Below, one piece after another: positions 7,298 to 16,169 of a DNA stretch of 64,000 nt. The DNA is from Curtobacterium luteum (GTDB lineage Bacteria; Actinomycetota; Actinomycetes; Actinomycetales; Microbacteriaceae), in assembly GCF_001475545.1 (NCBI RefSeq), contig NZ_LDQC01000022.1, positions 1 through 64,000 of the forward strand. The letters run 5' to 3'. How positions within the stretch are numbered: the stretch's first letter is position 1; every line of letters starts with the position of its first letter. Both the position numbers and the translations under genes were made by a program. The notes under the pieces are model-generated. The model was not told where the DNA came from, ran no database searches, and worked only from the letters and a program-made list of their open reading frames with translations.

Positions 7298-7984
7298 ATG
7301 GACCTGCAGCTGTCGGATCGTGTCGCACTCGTCGTCGGGGGGAAGGGCTACATCGGCCGCGCCGTGGTCGACCGGCTCCGGGCAGAGGGGGCGACCGTCG
7401 TGGTGGCCTCCAGGAGCGCCGGGGACGACGAGGACAGCGTGTCGATGGACACCGCGTCGCAGGCGTCGGTGGACGCCGCTGTCGCGTCGGTGCTCGGGCG
7501 GCACGGACGGATCGACGTGCTGGTGGTGACCGCGGCTCCGAGCGCGCAGACCCTCGACCCGTCACGGAAGTCCGACCCTGAGCAGATCGCCGAGGCGATC
7601 GACGGCAAGGCACTCGGTTTCCTCCGGGTCGCGAACGCTGTCCTCCCCCACCAACGGGAGGCAGGGTTCGGCCGCGTCGTCGTGGTCAGCGGTCAGAACG
7701 CGTACATCTCCGGCAACATCACCGCCTCGCTCCGCAACACCGCCACCAACGTGGTCGCGAAGAACCTCGCCGACGAGTTCGCGGGGACCGGCGTCGGTGT
7801 GAACGTGGTCAACCCCGGGACCGTGACCGACGAGCCCTCGTCGGAGGTGCCGCACGGCGCCGGCGGCGAGTCGAGCCCGCAGCAGATCGCGGACCTCGTG
7901 GCGTTCCTGTCGTCGCCCCTGTCGGCGTTGAGCGGGGAGTCCGTCTCGATCGCGCACCGGATGCTCGGGACCGTCGTCGTCTGA
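7298..7984 (+). CDS. SDR-fold protein lacking the YxxxK motif
   Basis: A 228-residue Rossmann protein with a nucleotide-binding loop GGKGYIGRAV and clear SDR topology to the C-terminus. The position of the catalytic tyrosine and lysine, 13 and 17 residues after the serine in VVVSGQN, is occupied by Ser and Thr (SLRNT). The NNAG motif is also replaced (VTAAPS). It is therefore probably not a standard dehydrogenase. It may bind a nucleotide, act as a regulator, or use another chemistry. It is divergent from the stress SDR, with a 170-base shared upstream region. Confidence 0.8.
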   Translation: MDLQLSDRVALVVGGKGYIGRAVVDRLRAEGATVVVASRSAGDDEDSVSMDTASQASVDAAVASVLGRHGRIDVLVVTAAPSAQTLDPSRKSDPEQIAEAIDGKALGFLRVANAVLPHQREAGFGRVVVVSGQNAYISGNITASLRNTATNVVAKNLADEFAGTGVGVNVVNPGTVTDEPSSEVPHGAGGESSPQQIADLVAFLSSPLSALSGESVSIAHRMLGTVVV

Positions 7985-8003
7985 AGCCGCGTCGCGGCGG
8001 ACC

Positions 8004-8035
8004 GGAGGCACGTGGCGGACCCGACCCGTGCCTCC
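8004..8035. terminator. Degenerate member of the GGGAGGC palindrome family, copy B
   Basis: GGAGGCACG and CGTGCCTCC pair perfectly across a 14-base loop, 20 bases after the stop of the SDR-like gene. The outer part of the stem is imperfect compared with the other copies. It probably terminates the SDR-like gene. Confidence 0.6.
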
Positions 8036-8060
8036 CGCCCGTCCCGTGGCCCTCGGTACC

Positions 8061-8555
8061 ATGGCTGCCGTGGCGAAGGTGCTGATCACCGGGATGTCGG
8101 GGACGGGCAAGTCCTCGGCGCTGGAGCGGCTGGCGACGTTCGGGCACCGGGTCGTGGACACCGACGACCCGGGCTGGCGCGAGTACCGCCCTCACCCGCA
8201 CCCGACCGACGACGCACACCGCGGCGAGTGGCTCTGGGTCGAGGAGCGGATGACCGCGCTGCTCGACGAAGCGGACGGCCGGTCGCTCTTCGTGCAGGGC
8301 TGCGTCCGCAACCAGGGCCGCTGGTACGACCGCTTCGACGCGATCGTGCTCCTCAGCGCACCCCTCGACGTCCTGCTCGAGCGGGTCGCACGGCGGACGA
8401 CGAACCCCTACGGGAAGACCGCGGTGGAGCGGGCGATGATCGCGGCCGACCACGCCGAGGTGCTGCCGCTGCTCCGCGCCGGGTGCACGCACGAGCTCGA
8501 CGCGACCCGACCGCTGGACGACGTGGTCGCGGACCTGGACGCTCTCGCCCGCTGA
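8061..8555 (+). CDS. P-loop kinase-like NTPase (AAA/shikimate-kinase-like)
   Basis: A 164-residue single-domain protein with a Walker A motif, GMSGTGKSS, at residues 11-19. It has the compact size and layout of small nucleoside or shikimate-type kinases. A Walker-B-like strand (FDAIVLLSAP) is followed by a lid-like arginine-rich piece, ERVARRTTNPYGK. The substrate is not identifiable. The start could be ATG 8061 or GTG 8070; both precede the P-loop closely. Neighbours give no metabolic hint. Confidence 0.75.
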   Translation: MAAVAKVLITGMSGTGKSSALERLATFGHRVVDTDDPGWREYRPHPHPTDDAHRGEWLWVEERMTALLDEADGRSLFVQGCVRNQGRWYDRFDAIVLLSAPLDVLLERVARRTTNPYGKTAVERAMIAADHAEVLPLLRAGCTHELDATRPLDDVVADLDALAR

Positions 8556-8633
8556 GTCGTTCGTCCCGCAGGCCGATGCGCTTCAGCCGTCCGCCCGATG
8601 CCGTCCCGCCCCGGTTCGTCGAGGCTGAGGAAC

Positions 8634-8735
8634 ATGGACTCCTCGATCAAGCACGTCATCGCCACACTGTCGGTCTGCGCCGGGATCGTCGTCGTCACCG
8701 CCTGGGCGCTCATCGCGATGTCACCCGTGGCGTGA
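8634..8735 (+). CDS. Putative 33-residue single-span membrane protein
   Basis: An ATG preceded by GAGGCTGAGG opens a 33-codon frame. The product has a charged N-terminus (MDSSIKH) and one continuous hydrophobic stretch of about 24 residues. It lies in an otherwise empty 250-base gap before the histidine kinase. The form fits small regulatory membrane peptides, but only conservation could show that it is real. Confidence 0.35.
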   Translation: MDSSIKHVIATLSVCAGIVVVTAWALIAMSPVA

Positions 8736-8808
8736 GCCACCGGGCCGACCGCTCCTCCGGCCGCGGGTCCACCCCGACCCGCGGCAATGCGACGGACCCC
8801 TCCGTGCG

Positions 8809-10029
8809 ATGATCGGACCCGTGACGGAAGGGCGCACGTTCATCCGGCCGCTCCCCACGCGATCGATCGTTGTCGACGTGGTCTGGGCGGTCGTCGCGGC
8901 GCTCGCGTTCCTCGCTCCGGTCGACCTCGAACTCGAACACGCCAGTGTCCTCGCGGTCGTCGCAGCCGCCGGTGCGATCGCCGTGCGCCGCATCTCGCCC
9001 TCCGTCGCGATGGTCCTCATCGTCGCGCTCGGCTTCGTGCAGGTGGCGGGCGGCGAGCGTCCGTCCCTCGTCGACCTCGCGATCTTCGTCGTCATCGGCA
9101 CGACGGCGATCGTGGGGACCCGAGCCGAGGTGGTGCTCTCCGGACTGCTCGCGTTCTTCGCGGGCGTCGGCGCGACGCTCTACCTCACCGTCACCGGGTT
9201 CCGGTTCGCTGTGTTGGTGAACGGGCCGCGCGACCAGGCCTTCCTGGCGATGGCAGCACCCGCGGCAGCGCTCCTCGCGGTGTGGGCCGGCGGGCTGGCC
9301 GTCCGCGCGTTCCGTTCCCGCGACCGCGAGTCCGAGCGACGTGCCCACGCCGAGGCCGCCCGGTCCCGGGCAGAGGCCGTCGCCACCGAGGCCGAGGCCA
9401 CCGCCACGCGCGCCATCGACGTCGCGGAGTCCGAGCGGATCCGCGCGGCGATCGCTCGGGACGTGCACGACGTCGTCGGCCACTCCCTCGCCGTGATCAT
9501 CGCCCAGGCCGACTCGGTGCCGTTCCTCGCGGACGAGGCACGGGTCCGCGAGGTCAGCGCCACGATCGCCAGCACCGCGCGCAGTTCGCTCATGGAGGTC
9601 CGGCAGGTCCTCGGGCAGATCGACGGCACGGGTGACGCCGGTCCGGCGACGCTCGACGAGATCGTGCAGGGCATCCGCGACGCCGGCGTCACCGTGGACC
9701 ACACCGTCCGCGGCCTCCCGCGCGCCTTCGGTCCGGACGCGGGCACCGCGGCCCGACGGGTGCTGCAGGAGATGCTCACGAACGCACTCCGGCACGGCGC
9801 TCCGGGCATGCCCGTCACCGTCCGGGAGACCTGGCGTTCCGCAGACCTCGTGCTCGAGGTCGAGAACGTCGTCGGCGGTGGCGCCACCGGAGGCTCCGGC
9901 CGCGGGGTCGACGGCATGCGATCCCGGCTCGCCGCACTCGACGGCTCCTTCGACGCCGCGGTCCTCGACGACGTGTTCGTCGCCCGCGCCCGCATCCCGA
10001 TCGACATCCCAGGGGGGAACCACCGATGA
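8809..10029 (+). CDS. Two-component sensor histidine kinase (HisKA_3/NarL-type)
   Basis: About 406 residues. The N-terminal half holds five to six membrane segments (residues 15-170) without a large extracellular loop, suggesting sensing within or at the membrane. A short coiled stretch rich in Ala, Glu and Arg follows. The dimerisation/phosphoacceptor helix has RDVHDVVGHSLAVI (His near residue 220), typical of HisKA_3. The ATPase has the N-box LQEMLTNALRHG and the G-box GRGVDGMRSRL. The stop overlaps the response regulator start (ATGA). GTG at 8821 is an alternative start. The signal is unknown. Confidence 0.93.
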   Translation: MIGPVTEGRTFIRPLPTRSIVVDVVWAVVAALAFLAPVDLELEHASVLAVVAAAGAIAVRRISPSVAMVLIVALGFVQVAGGERPSLVDLAIFVVIGTTAIVGTRAEVVLSGLLAFFAGVGATLYLTVTGFRFAVLVNGPRDQAFLAMAAPAAALLAVWAGGLAVRAFRSRDRESERRAHAEAARSRAEAVATEAEATATRAIDVAESERIRAAIARDVHDVVGHSLAVIIAQADSVPFLADEARVREVSATIASTARSSLMEVRQVLGQIDGTGDAGPATLDEIVQGIRDAGVTVDHTVRGLPRAFGPDAGTAARRVLQEMLTNALRHGAPGMPVTVRETWRSADLVLEVENVVGGGATGGSGRGVDGMRSRLAALDGSFDAAVLDDVFVARARIPIDIPGGNHR

Positions 10030-10766
10030 CCGAGACGAACGACCACGCAGCCGCCGACCCGGCCAGCGGCGCGGCCGACACCGGCGCACGCGTCAGCGCC
10101 CCGATCCGCGTCCTGCTCACCGACGACCAGGCGCTCTTCCGTGCGGGACTCCGGGTCGTGCTCGACGCACAGGACGACATGGTCGTGGTGGGCGAGGCGT
10201 CCGACGGCGCGGAGGCCCTCGCCGCGATCCCCGCCGTCCGCCCCGACGTCATGCTGCTCGACATGCGGATGGCGGGCATGGACGGTGTGGAGACCGTGCG
10301 ACACCTGTTCTCCGGCGCGGTCGCGGGGCCGATCCCGCGCGTGATCGTCCTCACCACGTTCGGGCTCGACCCGGCAGCCGCGACGGCGATCCGGCTCGGC
10401 GCCAGCGGGTTCCTCCTCAAGGACACGACCCCGCCGTTCCTGTTCGCAGCCATCCGCGCCGTGCACGAGGGCAGCTCGGTCATCGCCCCGAATGACCTCG
10501 CGCAGCTCTTCGGTGCCGACGTCGAGCGCGCGCCGAAGCCGCAGCCGCACGAGTTCCAGACGCTCTCCGACCGCGAGCGCATCGTGTTCGGCTGGGCATC
10601 GCGTGGGCTGTCGAACGCGGAGATCGCCGCCAAGGAGTTCGTCACCGAGTCCACCGTGAAGACCCAGATCTCGAGCATCCTCGGCAAGCTCCAGCTCCGC
10701 GACCGGGTGCAGCTCGTCGTCTACGCGCACGACCACGGGCTCGCTGGCGCTCGGGACGACGGGTAG
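10026..10766 (+). CDS. LuxR/NarL-type response regulator
   Basis: A 246-residue protein with a receiver domain (about residues 25-150; acidic patch LTDDQ, phospho-Asp in MLLDMRM, Lys in LLKDT). A C-terminal LuxR helix-turn-helix follows (SDRERIVFGWASRGLSNAEIA through VKTQISSILGKL). It is the partner of the adjacent kinase, with overlapping genes. Targets are unknown; the following SDR gene starts 124 bases downstream and might be one. Confidence 0.93.
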   Translation: MTETNDHAAADPASGAADTGARVSAPIRVLLTDDQALFRAGLRVVLDAQDDMVVVGEASDGAEALAAIPAVRPDVMLLDMRMAGMDGVETVRHLFSGAVAGPIPRVIVLTTFGLDPAAATAIRLGASGFLLKDTTPPFLFAAIRAVHEGSSVIAPNDLAQLFGADVERAPKPQPHEFQTLSDRERIVFGWASRGLSNAEIAAKEFVTESTVKTQISSILGKLQLRDRVQLVVYAHDHGLAGARDDG

Positions 10767-10890
10767 GCGCAGCAGCGAGTGGTCGGCGCCGATGCCGCTG
10801 GCCGCGGACACCGGACGCCAGGCGGCAGCGGGTACCGTCCCGGACACCGACCGAACGACGCCCGGTGCGCCGGGCAGAGAGGGGCGATCG

Positions 10891-11646
10891 ATGACGATCG
10901 ACCAGACGACGACCGTGGCACGCGACCTGACGGACCGGACGGTGGTGGTGACCGGAGCGGCCGGGGGCATCGGCAAGGAGGTCGTCCGCCGCCTCCACGC
11001 GGCAGGCGCGCACGTGGTCGCCGTCGACCTCCGCGAACCGGGCGACGTCCCCGAGGGCGTGACGACGGGGACGGTCGACATCACGGACCCGGAGTCCGTG
11101 CGGGCGTTCGCGGACCGGGTCGCCGCCGAGCACCCCGGCCGCCTCGACCTGGTGAACGCGGCGGGCATCGTCGAGGACGACGTCGCCGCGGCGGAGATGT
11201 CCGCGGAGCAGTTCCGCGGGGTCCTCGACGTGAACCTCGTCGGAGTCTTCCTCACCTCCCAGGCCCTCCACCGGGTGATGGCGGAGCGCGGCGAGGCGGC
11301 GATCGTCAGCATCGCGTCGATGTCCGGCAACCACGTCGTGAACCACCCGCAGAAGCAGGTCGCGTACAACGTCTCGAAGGCGGGCGTCACCGCGCTCACG
11401 AAGACCCTCGCCGTCGAGTGGGGACCGGAGGGCATCCGCGTCAACTGCGTGTCACCGGGCTACGTGGACACCCCGCTCCTCGCGAAGAAGCACCACCAGT
11501 TCGACGAGTGGATGCGGGACATCGTCCCGGGACGCTTCGCGCAGCCGGCGGAGGTCGCGGCGGCGATCCACTTCCTGCTGAGCGACGCCGCCTCGTACTG
11601 CCACGGGACCGAGCTGCTGATGGACGGCGGTTACTCGCTGCGCTGA
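10891..11646 (+). CDS. SDR family oxidoreductase, polyol/sugar dehydrogenase-like
   Basis: A 251-residue classical short-chain dehydrogenase. It has GAAGGIGKEV for NAD(P) binding, the NAAG-type segment VNAAGIV, the active-site serine region SIASMSG and YNVSKAG (YxxxK). The C-terminal form ([12 protein letters not shown]) is that of sugar-alcohol or 3-oxoacyl-type SDRs. AGAGGGG precedes the ATG at 10891. It is convergent with, and overlaps by 16 bases, the TpiA-like gene of the sugar-acid cluster. I infer, from place only, that it serves the same pathway. Confidence 0.85.
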   Translation: MTIDQTTTVARDLTDRTVVVTGAAGGIGKEVVRRLHAAGAHVVAVDLREPGDVPEGVTTGTVDITDPESVRAFADRVAAEHPGRLDLVNAAGIVEDDVAAAEMSAEQFRGVLDVNLVGVFLTSQALHRVMAERGEAAIVSIASMSGNHVVNHPQKQVAYNVSKAGVTALTKTLAVEWGPEGIRVNCVSPGYVDTPLLAKKHHQFDEWMRDIVPGRFAQPAEVAAAIHFLLSDAASYCHGTELLMDGGYSLR

Positions 11647-12404
11647 CCGGGCAGCGACAGGACCTCGTCGAGGATGGTCTCGATCGCGGCCGGGTCGTGC
11701 GCGAACCGTCCGAGGAACAGTCCGCCGATGCGGCCCTGCCCGCGGGTCAGCAAGCCCGGTCCGGCACTGCCGCCGTAGATCACCGCGCTGCCTGCGAGTT
11801 CCGGACGCGTCGCCAGGTGCGCCTCGACCCCGGCGAGCACCTCCACGATGTGCTCGTCCGGCGCGGGCGCCGGTGCACCGATCGCCCACACCGGCTCGTA
11901 CGCCACGATCAGCGGCCCGGCGAGCCCGTCCGCGGTCGCGGTGCACAGGGACCGGTCCAGTTGCGCGGTCACCTCGGCCACGGCGTCCGCACCGGAGGAC
12001 CGGGTCGGCTCCCCGACGCACACCAGCGGCCGCAGGTGGTTGCGGAACGCCGCGTGCACCTTCCCCGCGACCTCGTCGTCGGTCTCGTGGAACAGGGAGC
12101 GCCGCTCCGCGTGCCCGATCTCGACGAGGTCGACCCCGATCTCACGCAGTTCCGCTCCGGAGACCTCACCGGTGAACGCCCCCGCGTCCGCCCACGACAG
12201 GTCCTGCGCACCCAGCAAGACCGACGACCCGTCCAGCAGCGACCGCACGGGGACGAGCGCCGGGAACGTCGGGACCACGAACAGCTCCGCGGCCCCGGAC
12301 CGCACGGCGGGGTGCCGCTCGGCGATGTCCACCACCCGCCGGACCCACGCGAGGGTCCGTGCGTGGGAGAAGTACATCTTGAGCGACACCCCGACGAGCG
12401 TCAT
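11631..12404 (-). CDS. TpiA-like isomerase, candidate L-erythrulose-1-phosphate isomerase
   Basis: A 257-residue TIM-barrel protein of the triose-phosphate isomerase family. It has Lys9 (GVSLKMYF), His98 (EIGHAERRS) and the catalytic Glu170 ([10 protein letters not shown]), plus the phosphate-binding YGGSAGP. The usual NWKMN start is altered to SLKMY, so it is a paralogue rather than the glycolytic enzyme. It is the last gene of a minus-strand operon after DhaK-DhaL and RpiB-like genes. This trio matches the known erythrulose branch, where a TpiA homologue (LerI/EryH) converts L-erythrulose 1-phosphate to D-erythrulose 4-phosphate. The start overlaps the RpiB-like stop (ATGA). Confidence 0.85.
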   Translation of the reverse strand: MTLVGVSLKMYFSHARTLAWVRRVVDIAERHPAVRSGAAELFVVPTFPALVPVRSLLDGSSVLLGAQDLSWADAGAFTGEVSGAELREIGVDLVEIGHAERRSLFHETDDEVAGKVHAAFRNHLRPLVCVGEPTRSSGADAVAEVTAQLDRSLCTATADGLAGPLIVAYEPVWAIGAPAPAPDEHIVEVLAGVEAHLATRPELAGSAVIYGGSAGPGLLTRGQGRIGGLFLGRFAHDPAAIETILDEVLSLPGQRSE

Positions 12405-12895
12405 GCGCGGTCGGTCCCGTCCGCGTCGAGTCCCTCGGCCGCCGAACCGTCGTACCCGCAGATCGCCGCGACCTTCTCCGCACTGGCGGACGAGGTGTCG
12501 AACTCGTACCCGAGCCACTCCTTCGCGAGCCGTCGTGCGAGCTCCAGCCCGATCACGCGCTGCCCCATGCAGAGCACCTGCGCGTCGTTCGAGAGCACCG
12601 ACCGCTCGACGCTGTAACTGTCGTGTGCGGTCACGGCTCGGATGCCGGGGACCTTGTTGGCGCTGATCGCGACCCCGAGCCCGGTGCCGCAGACCAGGAT
12701 CGCCCGGTCGGCCTCGCCGTTCGCCACCATGCGAGCGGCGTCGACGGCGATGTGCGGGTACGCAGTGTGCCCGTCCGCGTCCACCCCGACGTCGGCGACG
12801 TCGGAGACCCGCTCGTCCGCGAGCAGGTCGGCCTTGATCGCCTCCTTGTACTCGAAGCCGGCATCGTCCGATCCGACCACCAGTCGCAGCGTCAT
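12401..12895 (-). CDS. RpiB/LacAB-like isomerase, candidate D-erythrulose-4-phosphate isomerase
   Basis: A 164-residue protein of the RpiB family. The catalytic cysteine is Cys69 in VCGTGLG, and the signature segment [22 protein letters not shown] follows. RpiB relatives interconvert aldose and ketose phosphates. In erythritol and erythrulose pathways the homologue EryI/DerI makes D-erythrose 4-phosphate. Overlapping start and stop codons with both neighbours show tight coupling to the kinase and the TpiA-like gene. True ribose-5-phosphate isomerase B is the alternative, but the context argues for the C4 role. Confidence 0.87.
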   Translation of the reverse strand: MTLRLVVGSDDAGFEYKEAIKADLLADERVSDVADVGVDADGHTAYPHIAVDAARMVANGEADRAILVCGTGLGVAISANKVPGIRAVTAHDSYSVERSVLSNDAQVLCMGQRVIGLELARRLAKEWLGYEFDTSSASAEKVAAICGYDGSAAEGLDADGTDRA

Positions 12896-14619
12896 CGTGC
12901 TGCTCCTTCCTCGATGACCGAGGTCACCGTCTCGACGATCAACGCGAAGGACACCGCTCCGGGGTCCCTCGTCCCCACCGCCTGGCCGGCGTGGGTCTTG
13001 GCGCGTCCCTTGCGGGGCACGAGGTCCGCCGTGGCGTCCGCGGCCTCGCGGGCCGCACCCGCGGCCGTCCGCCAGGCATCGAGGGTCGACGCACCGCCCT
13101 CGACCGCGGACCCGAAGGCCTCGTCGAACGGCACGAGCGCGTCGACCATCGTCTTGTCCCCGGGTACGGCACCGAACGCCGTTACCGCCGTCGTCGCGGC
13201 GTGCACCGCCTCCGCGAGCCGCGCCGACGACGGACGCGACTCGTCCCCGATGACGCGACCCAGTGCCTCCAGGGCGGCTCCCCAGATCGCGCCGGAGGTG
13301 CCGCCGGCCTTGTCAGACCAGGCGTCCGCAGCGATCGCGAGGAGTCCACCCGCCCCGACCTCGCGACCCGCCGCAGCGGAGGCAGCCGCGTCCGCAGCGT
13401 GGACGCCGCGCTGCATGCCGATGCCGTGGTCGCCGTCGCCCGCCACCGCGTCCATCTCGCCCAGCTCGTCGACGTGCTCGTCGATGACCCGACGAGCCGC
13501 GGCGAGCGCTGCGGCCACCCGGGTCGCGACCTCCTGCGACTCCGTGGAACCGGTGCCGACCTCGATGCCGTCGGACGCCTCGAGCTCGGACTCCGGCAGG
13601 CGCTCGGCGCTGACCGCACCGCCCTTCCGGAACGCCGGGGTGTCGGCCGGCGCGGCCCAGAGCCGCTCGAGTTCGTCGTCGAGCCAGAACAACGTGAGGG
13701 AGACACCGGCCATGTCGAAGCTCGTGACGAGTTCCCCGACCTCGGGTTCGACGATGACGACGCCGGCGTCCTCGAGCAGGCGGGCGACCGAGCGGTAGAC
13801 GACGAAGAGTTCCTCGTACTTGACGCTGCCGAGGCCGTTGAGGATCGGCACGACCCGCGCGCCGGACACCGTGACGCCCGTCGGGAGCTCGTCGAGCAGT
13901 CGCGACACGAGGAGGGACGCGAGCCCCTCGGCCGTGGGCACCTCGGTCTCGTCGATGCCGCGTTCGCCGTGGATGCCCATGCCGATGGCCATCCGGCGCT
14001 CGGGCACCTCGAACAGCGGCTCGGCGGCACCGGGGAGGGAGCAGCCGGAGAACGCGACGCCGAACGAGCGCGTCCGGTCGTTCGCCCGCGACGCCACCGC
14101 GGTGACGTCGTCGAGGGTGCGACCTTCCTCGGCCGCGGCCCCGGCGACCTTGAACACGCAGAGGTCCCCCGCGATCCCGCGACGCTCGGCCGCGCGGTCG
14201 GCGGGCGCGGACACGACGTCGTCGGTGACCCGGACGGTCCGGACCGGGATGCCCTCGCTCTCGAGCGTTCGTGCGGCGGCGTCGAAGTTGAGGCAGTCGC
14301 CCGCGTAGTTGCCGTACGAGAAGAGCACCCCACCGCCGTGCTCGGCCGCGCGGGCGACCCCGGCGACCTGCTGCGCGGACGGGCTGGCGAACAGGTTGCC
14401 CATCGCCGCGCCGGCCGCGAGACCGTGCCCGACGAGCCCGCCGAACGCCGGGTAGTGGCCGGAGCCACCGCCGATCACGACCGCGACCGTGCCGTCCGGG
14501 CTGGTCGTGGCGCGGGCGACGCCGCCGTGCACCCGGCGGACCCACCGCTGGTTGGCGAGGACGAACCCGTCCGCCGCCTCGTCCGCGAAGTCCGCGGGGT
14601 CGTTGAAGAGCCTGGTCAT
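12892..14619 (-). CDS. DhaK-DhaL fused ketose kinase, candidate erythrulose kinase
   Basis: A 575-residue ATP-dependent kinase with a DhaK domain (residues 1-330) joined to a DhaL ATP-binding domain (about 370-575; [11 protein letters not shown] metal-binding aspartates). The substrate-binding histidine is His217 in GMGIHGERG. The glycine loop reads [10 protein letters not shown] rather than the GGGSGHEPAH of dihydroxyacetone kinases, so the substrate pocket differs. Together with the following RpiB- and TpiA-like genes this points to a four-carbon ketose, as in LerK/DerK erythrulose kinases of mycobacteria; that is inference. Overlaps the MFS gene (ATGA). Confidence 0.88.
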   Translation of the reverse strand: MTRLFNDPADFADEAADGFVLANQRWVRRVHGGVARATTSPDGTVAVVIGGGSGHYPAFGGLVGHGLAAGAAMGNLFASPSAQQVAGVARAAEHGGGVLFSYGNYAGDCLNFDAAARTLESEGIPVRTVRVTDDVVSAPADRAAERRGIAGDLCVFKVAGAAAEEGRTLDDVTAVASRANDRTRSFGVAFSGCSLPGAAEPLFEVPERRMAIGMGIHGERGIDETEVPTAEGLASLLVSRLLDELPTGVTVSGARVVPILNGLGSVKYEELFVVYRSVARLLEDAGVVIVEPEVGELVTSFDMAGVSLTLFWLDDELERLWAAPADTPAFRKGGAVSAERLPESELEASDGIEVGTGSTESQEVATRVAAALAAARRVIDEHVDELGEMDAVAGDGDHGIGMQRGVHAADAAASAAAGREVGAGGLLAIAADAWSDKAGGTSGAIWGAALEALGRVIGDESRPSSARLAEAVHAATTAVTAFGAVPGDKTMVDALVPFDEAFGSAVEGGASTLDAWRTAAGAAREAADATADLVPRKGRAKTHAGQAVGTRDPGAVSFALIVETVTSVIEEGAAR

Positions 14620-16004
14620 CGTGTCGTCTCCTTCGACGCACTCGTCGCCACGTGTGATGTGTCCAGCAGATCATCCGCCTTCGCACCTCGGAAGAACTTC
14701 GTGCAGAAGATCATCACGGCCGCCACGAACGCCAGGACACCGAGTGAGACGATGCCGAACGCGCCGCTGTCGGTCGGGACCACCTCGTTGATCGCGGTCC
14801 GCATGATCGGGGCCACGAAACCGCCGAGGTTGCCGAGCGAGTTGATGAGGCCGATGCCCGCGGCGGCTGCGGCACCGGTGAGGAACGCCGTCGGGTAGGC
14901 CCAGGTGATCGGGCCGACCGCGAGGAAGCTCGCGACGGCGAGGGTGATGAACAGGATGCCGAGGATCGGCTGCCCGTTCGCGCCCGCCCACGCCGACCCG
15001 AGGATCGACAGGCCGGTCGTGATGTAGAACATGGTGCCCCAGCGGCGACGGCGCCCGACGGTGTCCGCCTTCGAACCGACGAGGTAGCAGGCGACGAGGC
15101 CGACGAGCCACGGGATCGCGGCGACGAGGCCGACCTGCCAGCCGACGTCCTGCCCGAGGAGCGACGACACCTGCTGCGGGAGGTAGAACGTCGTGCCGTA
15201 CACGGCGACCTGCAGGCAGAAGTAGATGATCGTGAAGTACCAGACGCGGCCGCTGGCCATGGCCTTCCAGATGCCCTTCGGGCCGTCCTCGTTCCGGGCG
15301 TGGTCCTCGCGCGCCATCGCCGCCGTGAGGGACGCCTTCTGTCCGTCGTCGAGCCACTTCGCCTGCTGCGGGCTGTTCGTCAGGAAGAACAGGGCGGCGA
15401 CGCCCGCGAGCACCGCGAGGATGCCCTCGCCGAAGAACATGACCTGCCAGCCGTGGAACGGGGTCACCTGGTCGCCGACGCTGATGAGTCCGCCGGAGAG
15501 CGGTGCGCCGATCATCTGCGAGAACGGCTGGGCGAGGTAGAAGATCGCGAACATCCGCACGCGGACCTTGTTCGGGAACCACTCAGACAGGTACATGATC
15601 ACGCCCGGGAAGAGCCCGGCCTCGGTCACACCGAGCAGGAAGCGCAGGATGATGAACATCGTGTCGTTCGTCGTGAACGAGAACAGCGCGGCGACGATGC
15701 CCCACGTGACGGCGATGCGGGCGAGCCAGAAGCGGGCGCCGAACCGTTTGAGCAGCAGGTTCGACGGGATCTCGAAGATCGCGTAGCCGATGAAGAAGAT
15801 GCCGGCGCCGAGGGCGAAGGCGGCGTCGGAGATGTTCCGGTCGACGCTCAGGGCCTCTTCGGCGAACCCGACGTTCGTGCGGTCGAGGAAGGCGACGAAG
15901 TACAGGATGACGAGCATCGGCATGAGGTGCTTCGTCGCCTTGCCGATCGCCGACCGCAGGGCGGGATCGTGGGTGGACCCCAGGGCGGGGCTGGTTGCGG
16001 ACAC
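14616..16004 (-). CDS. MFS transporter, anion:cation symporter type (sugar-acid uptake)
   Basis: A 462-residue, 12-span major facilitator with the family mark LDRTNVGFAEEAL in the first loop. That mark is typical of the ACS group (phthalate, glucarate, galactonate and tartrate permeases). I chose GTG at 16004, which has GAAGGAG six bases upstream; the longer frame would add 23 unlikely residues. The transporter type suggests that the pathway substrate is an organic or sugar acid. It is the first gene after a 165-base gap from the SDR and overlaps the kinase gene downstream. Confidence 0.87.
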   Translation of the reverse strand: MSATSPALGSTHDPALRSAIGKATKHLMPMLVILYFVAFLDRTNVGFAEEALSVDRNISDAAFALGAGIFFIGYAIFEIPSNLLLKRFGARFWLARIAVTWGIVAALFSFTTNDTMFIILRFLLGVTEAGLFPGVIMYLSEWFPNKVRVRMFAIFYLAQPFSQMIGAPLSGGLISVGDQVTPFHGWQVMFFGEGILAVLAGVAALFFLTNSPQQAKWLDDGQKASLTAAMAREDHARNEDGPKGIWKAMASGRVWYFTIIYFCLQVAVYGTTFYLPQQVSSLLGQDVGWQVGLVAAIPWLVGLVACYLVGSKADTVGRRRRWGTMFYITTGLSILGSAWAGANGQPILGILFITLAVASFLAVGPITWAYPTAFLTGAAAAAGIGLINSLGNLGGFVAPIMRTAINEVVPTDSGAFGIVSLGVLAFVAAVMIFCTKFFRGAKADDLLDTSHVATSASKETTR

Positions 16005-16169
16005 GGTCGCTCCTTCGCGATCGGGTGGGTCGTGGGCCGGTGACGGCCTGGAGGCGCGGCACACGACGAGCACGTCGGCTCGCTGTGGTCGCGGGGCCGG
16101 TACAGGCCCGGTGCGCGTTCGCGCTGGCTCACGTGCTCTTGCGCTGGTGCGCGCGTGCGCTGTTCGCGC
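16005..16169 (-). other. 165-base leader before the MFS gene, rich in AGCGC repeats
   Basis: The only real gap in the catabolic operon. On the minus strand it contains a run of spaced AGCGC(G)AA/AGCGCA units (RC of 16100-16165) and a GGGCC/GGCCC stem near 16090-16110. It could be a second promoter, an attenuator or an mRNA processing site. No ORF with a ribosome site was found. Confidence 0.35.

Noticed and set aside
5380-7299. Apparent 639-residue fusion of SDR region and manganese catalase
   Set aside because: The upstream part is in the wrong frame for the SDR; catalase begins at its own TTG with a ribosome site.
9180-11444. 754-residue minus-strand frame across kinase, regulator and SDR genes
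   Set aside because: Spans three well-supported plus-strand genes; composition is typical of an antisense shadow.
11631-12404. Glycolytic triose-phosphate isomerase
   Set aside because: NWKMN motif altered and gene placed with DhaK-DhaL and RpiB-like genes, not with gap/pgk.
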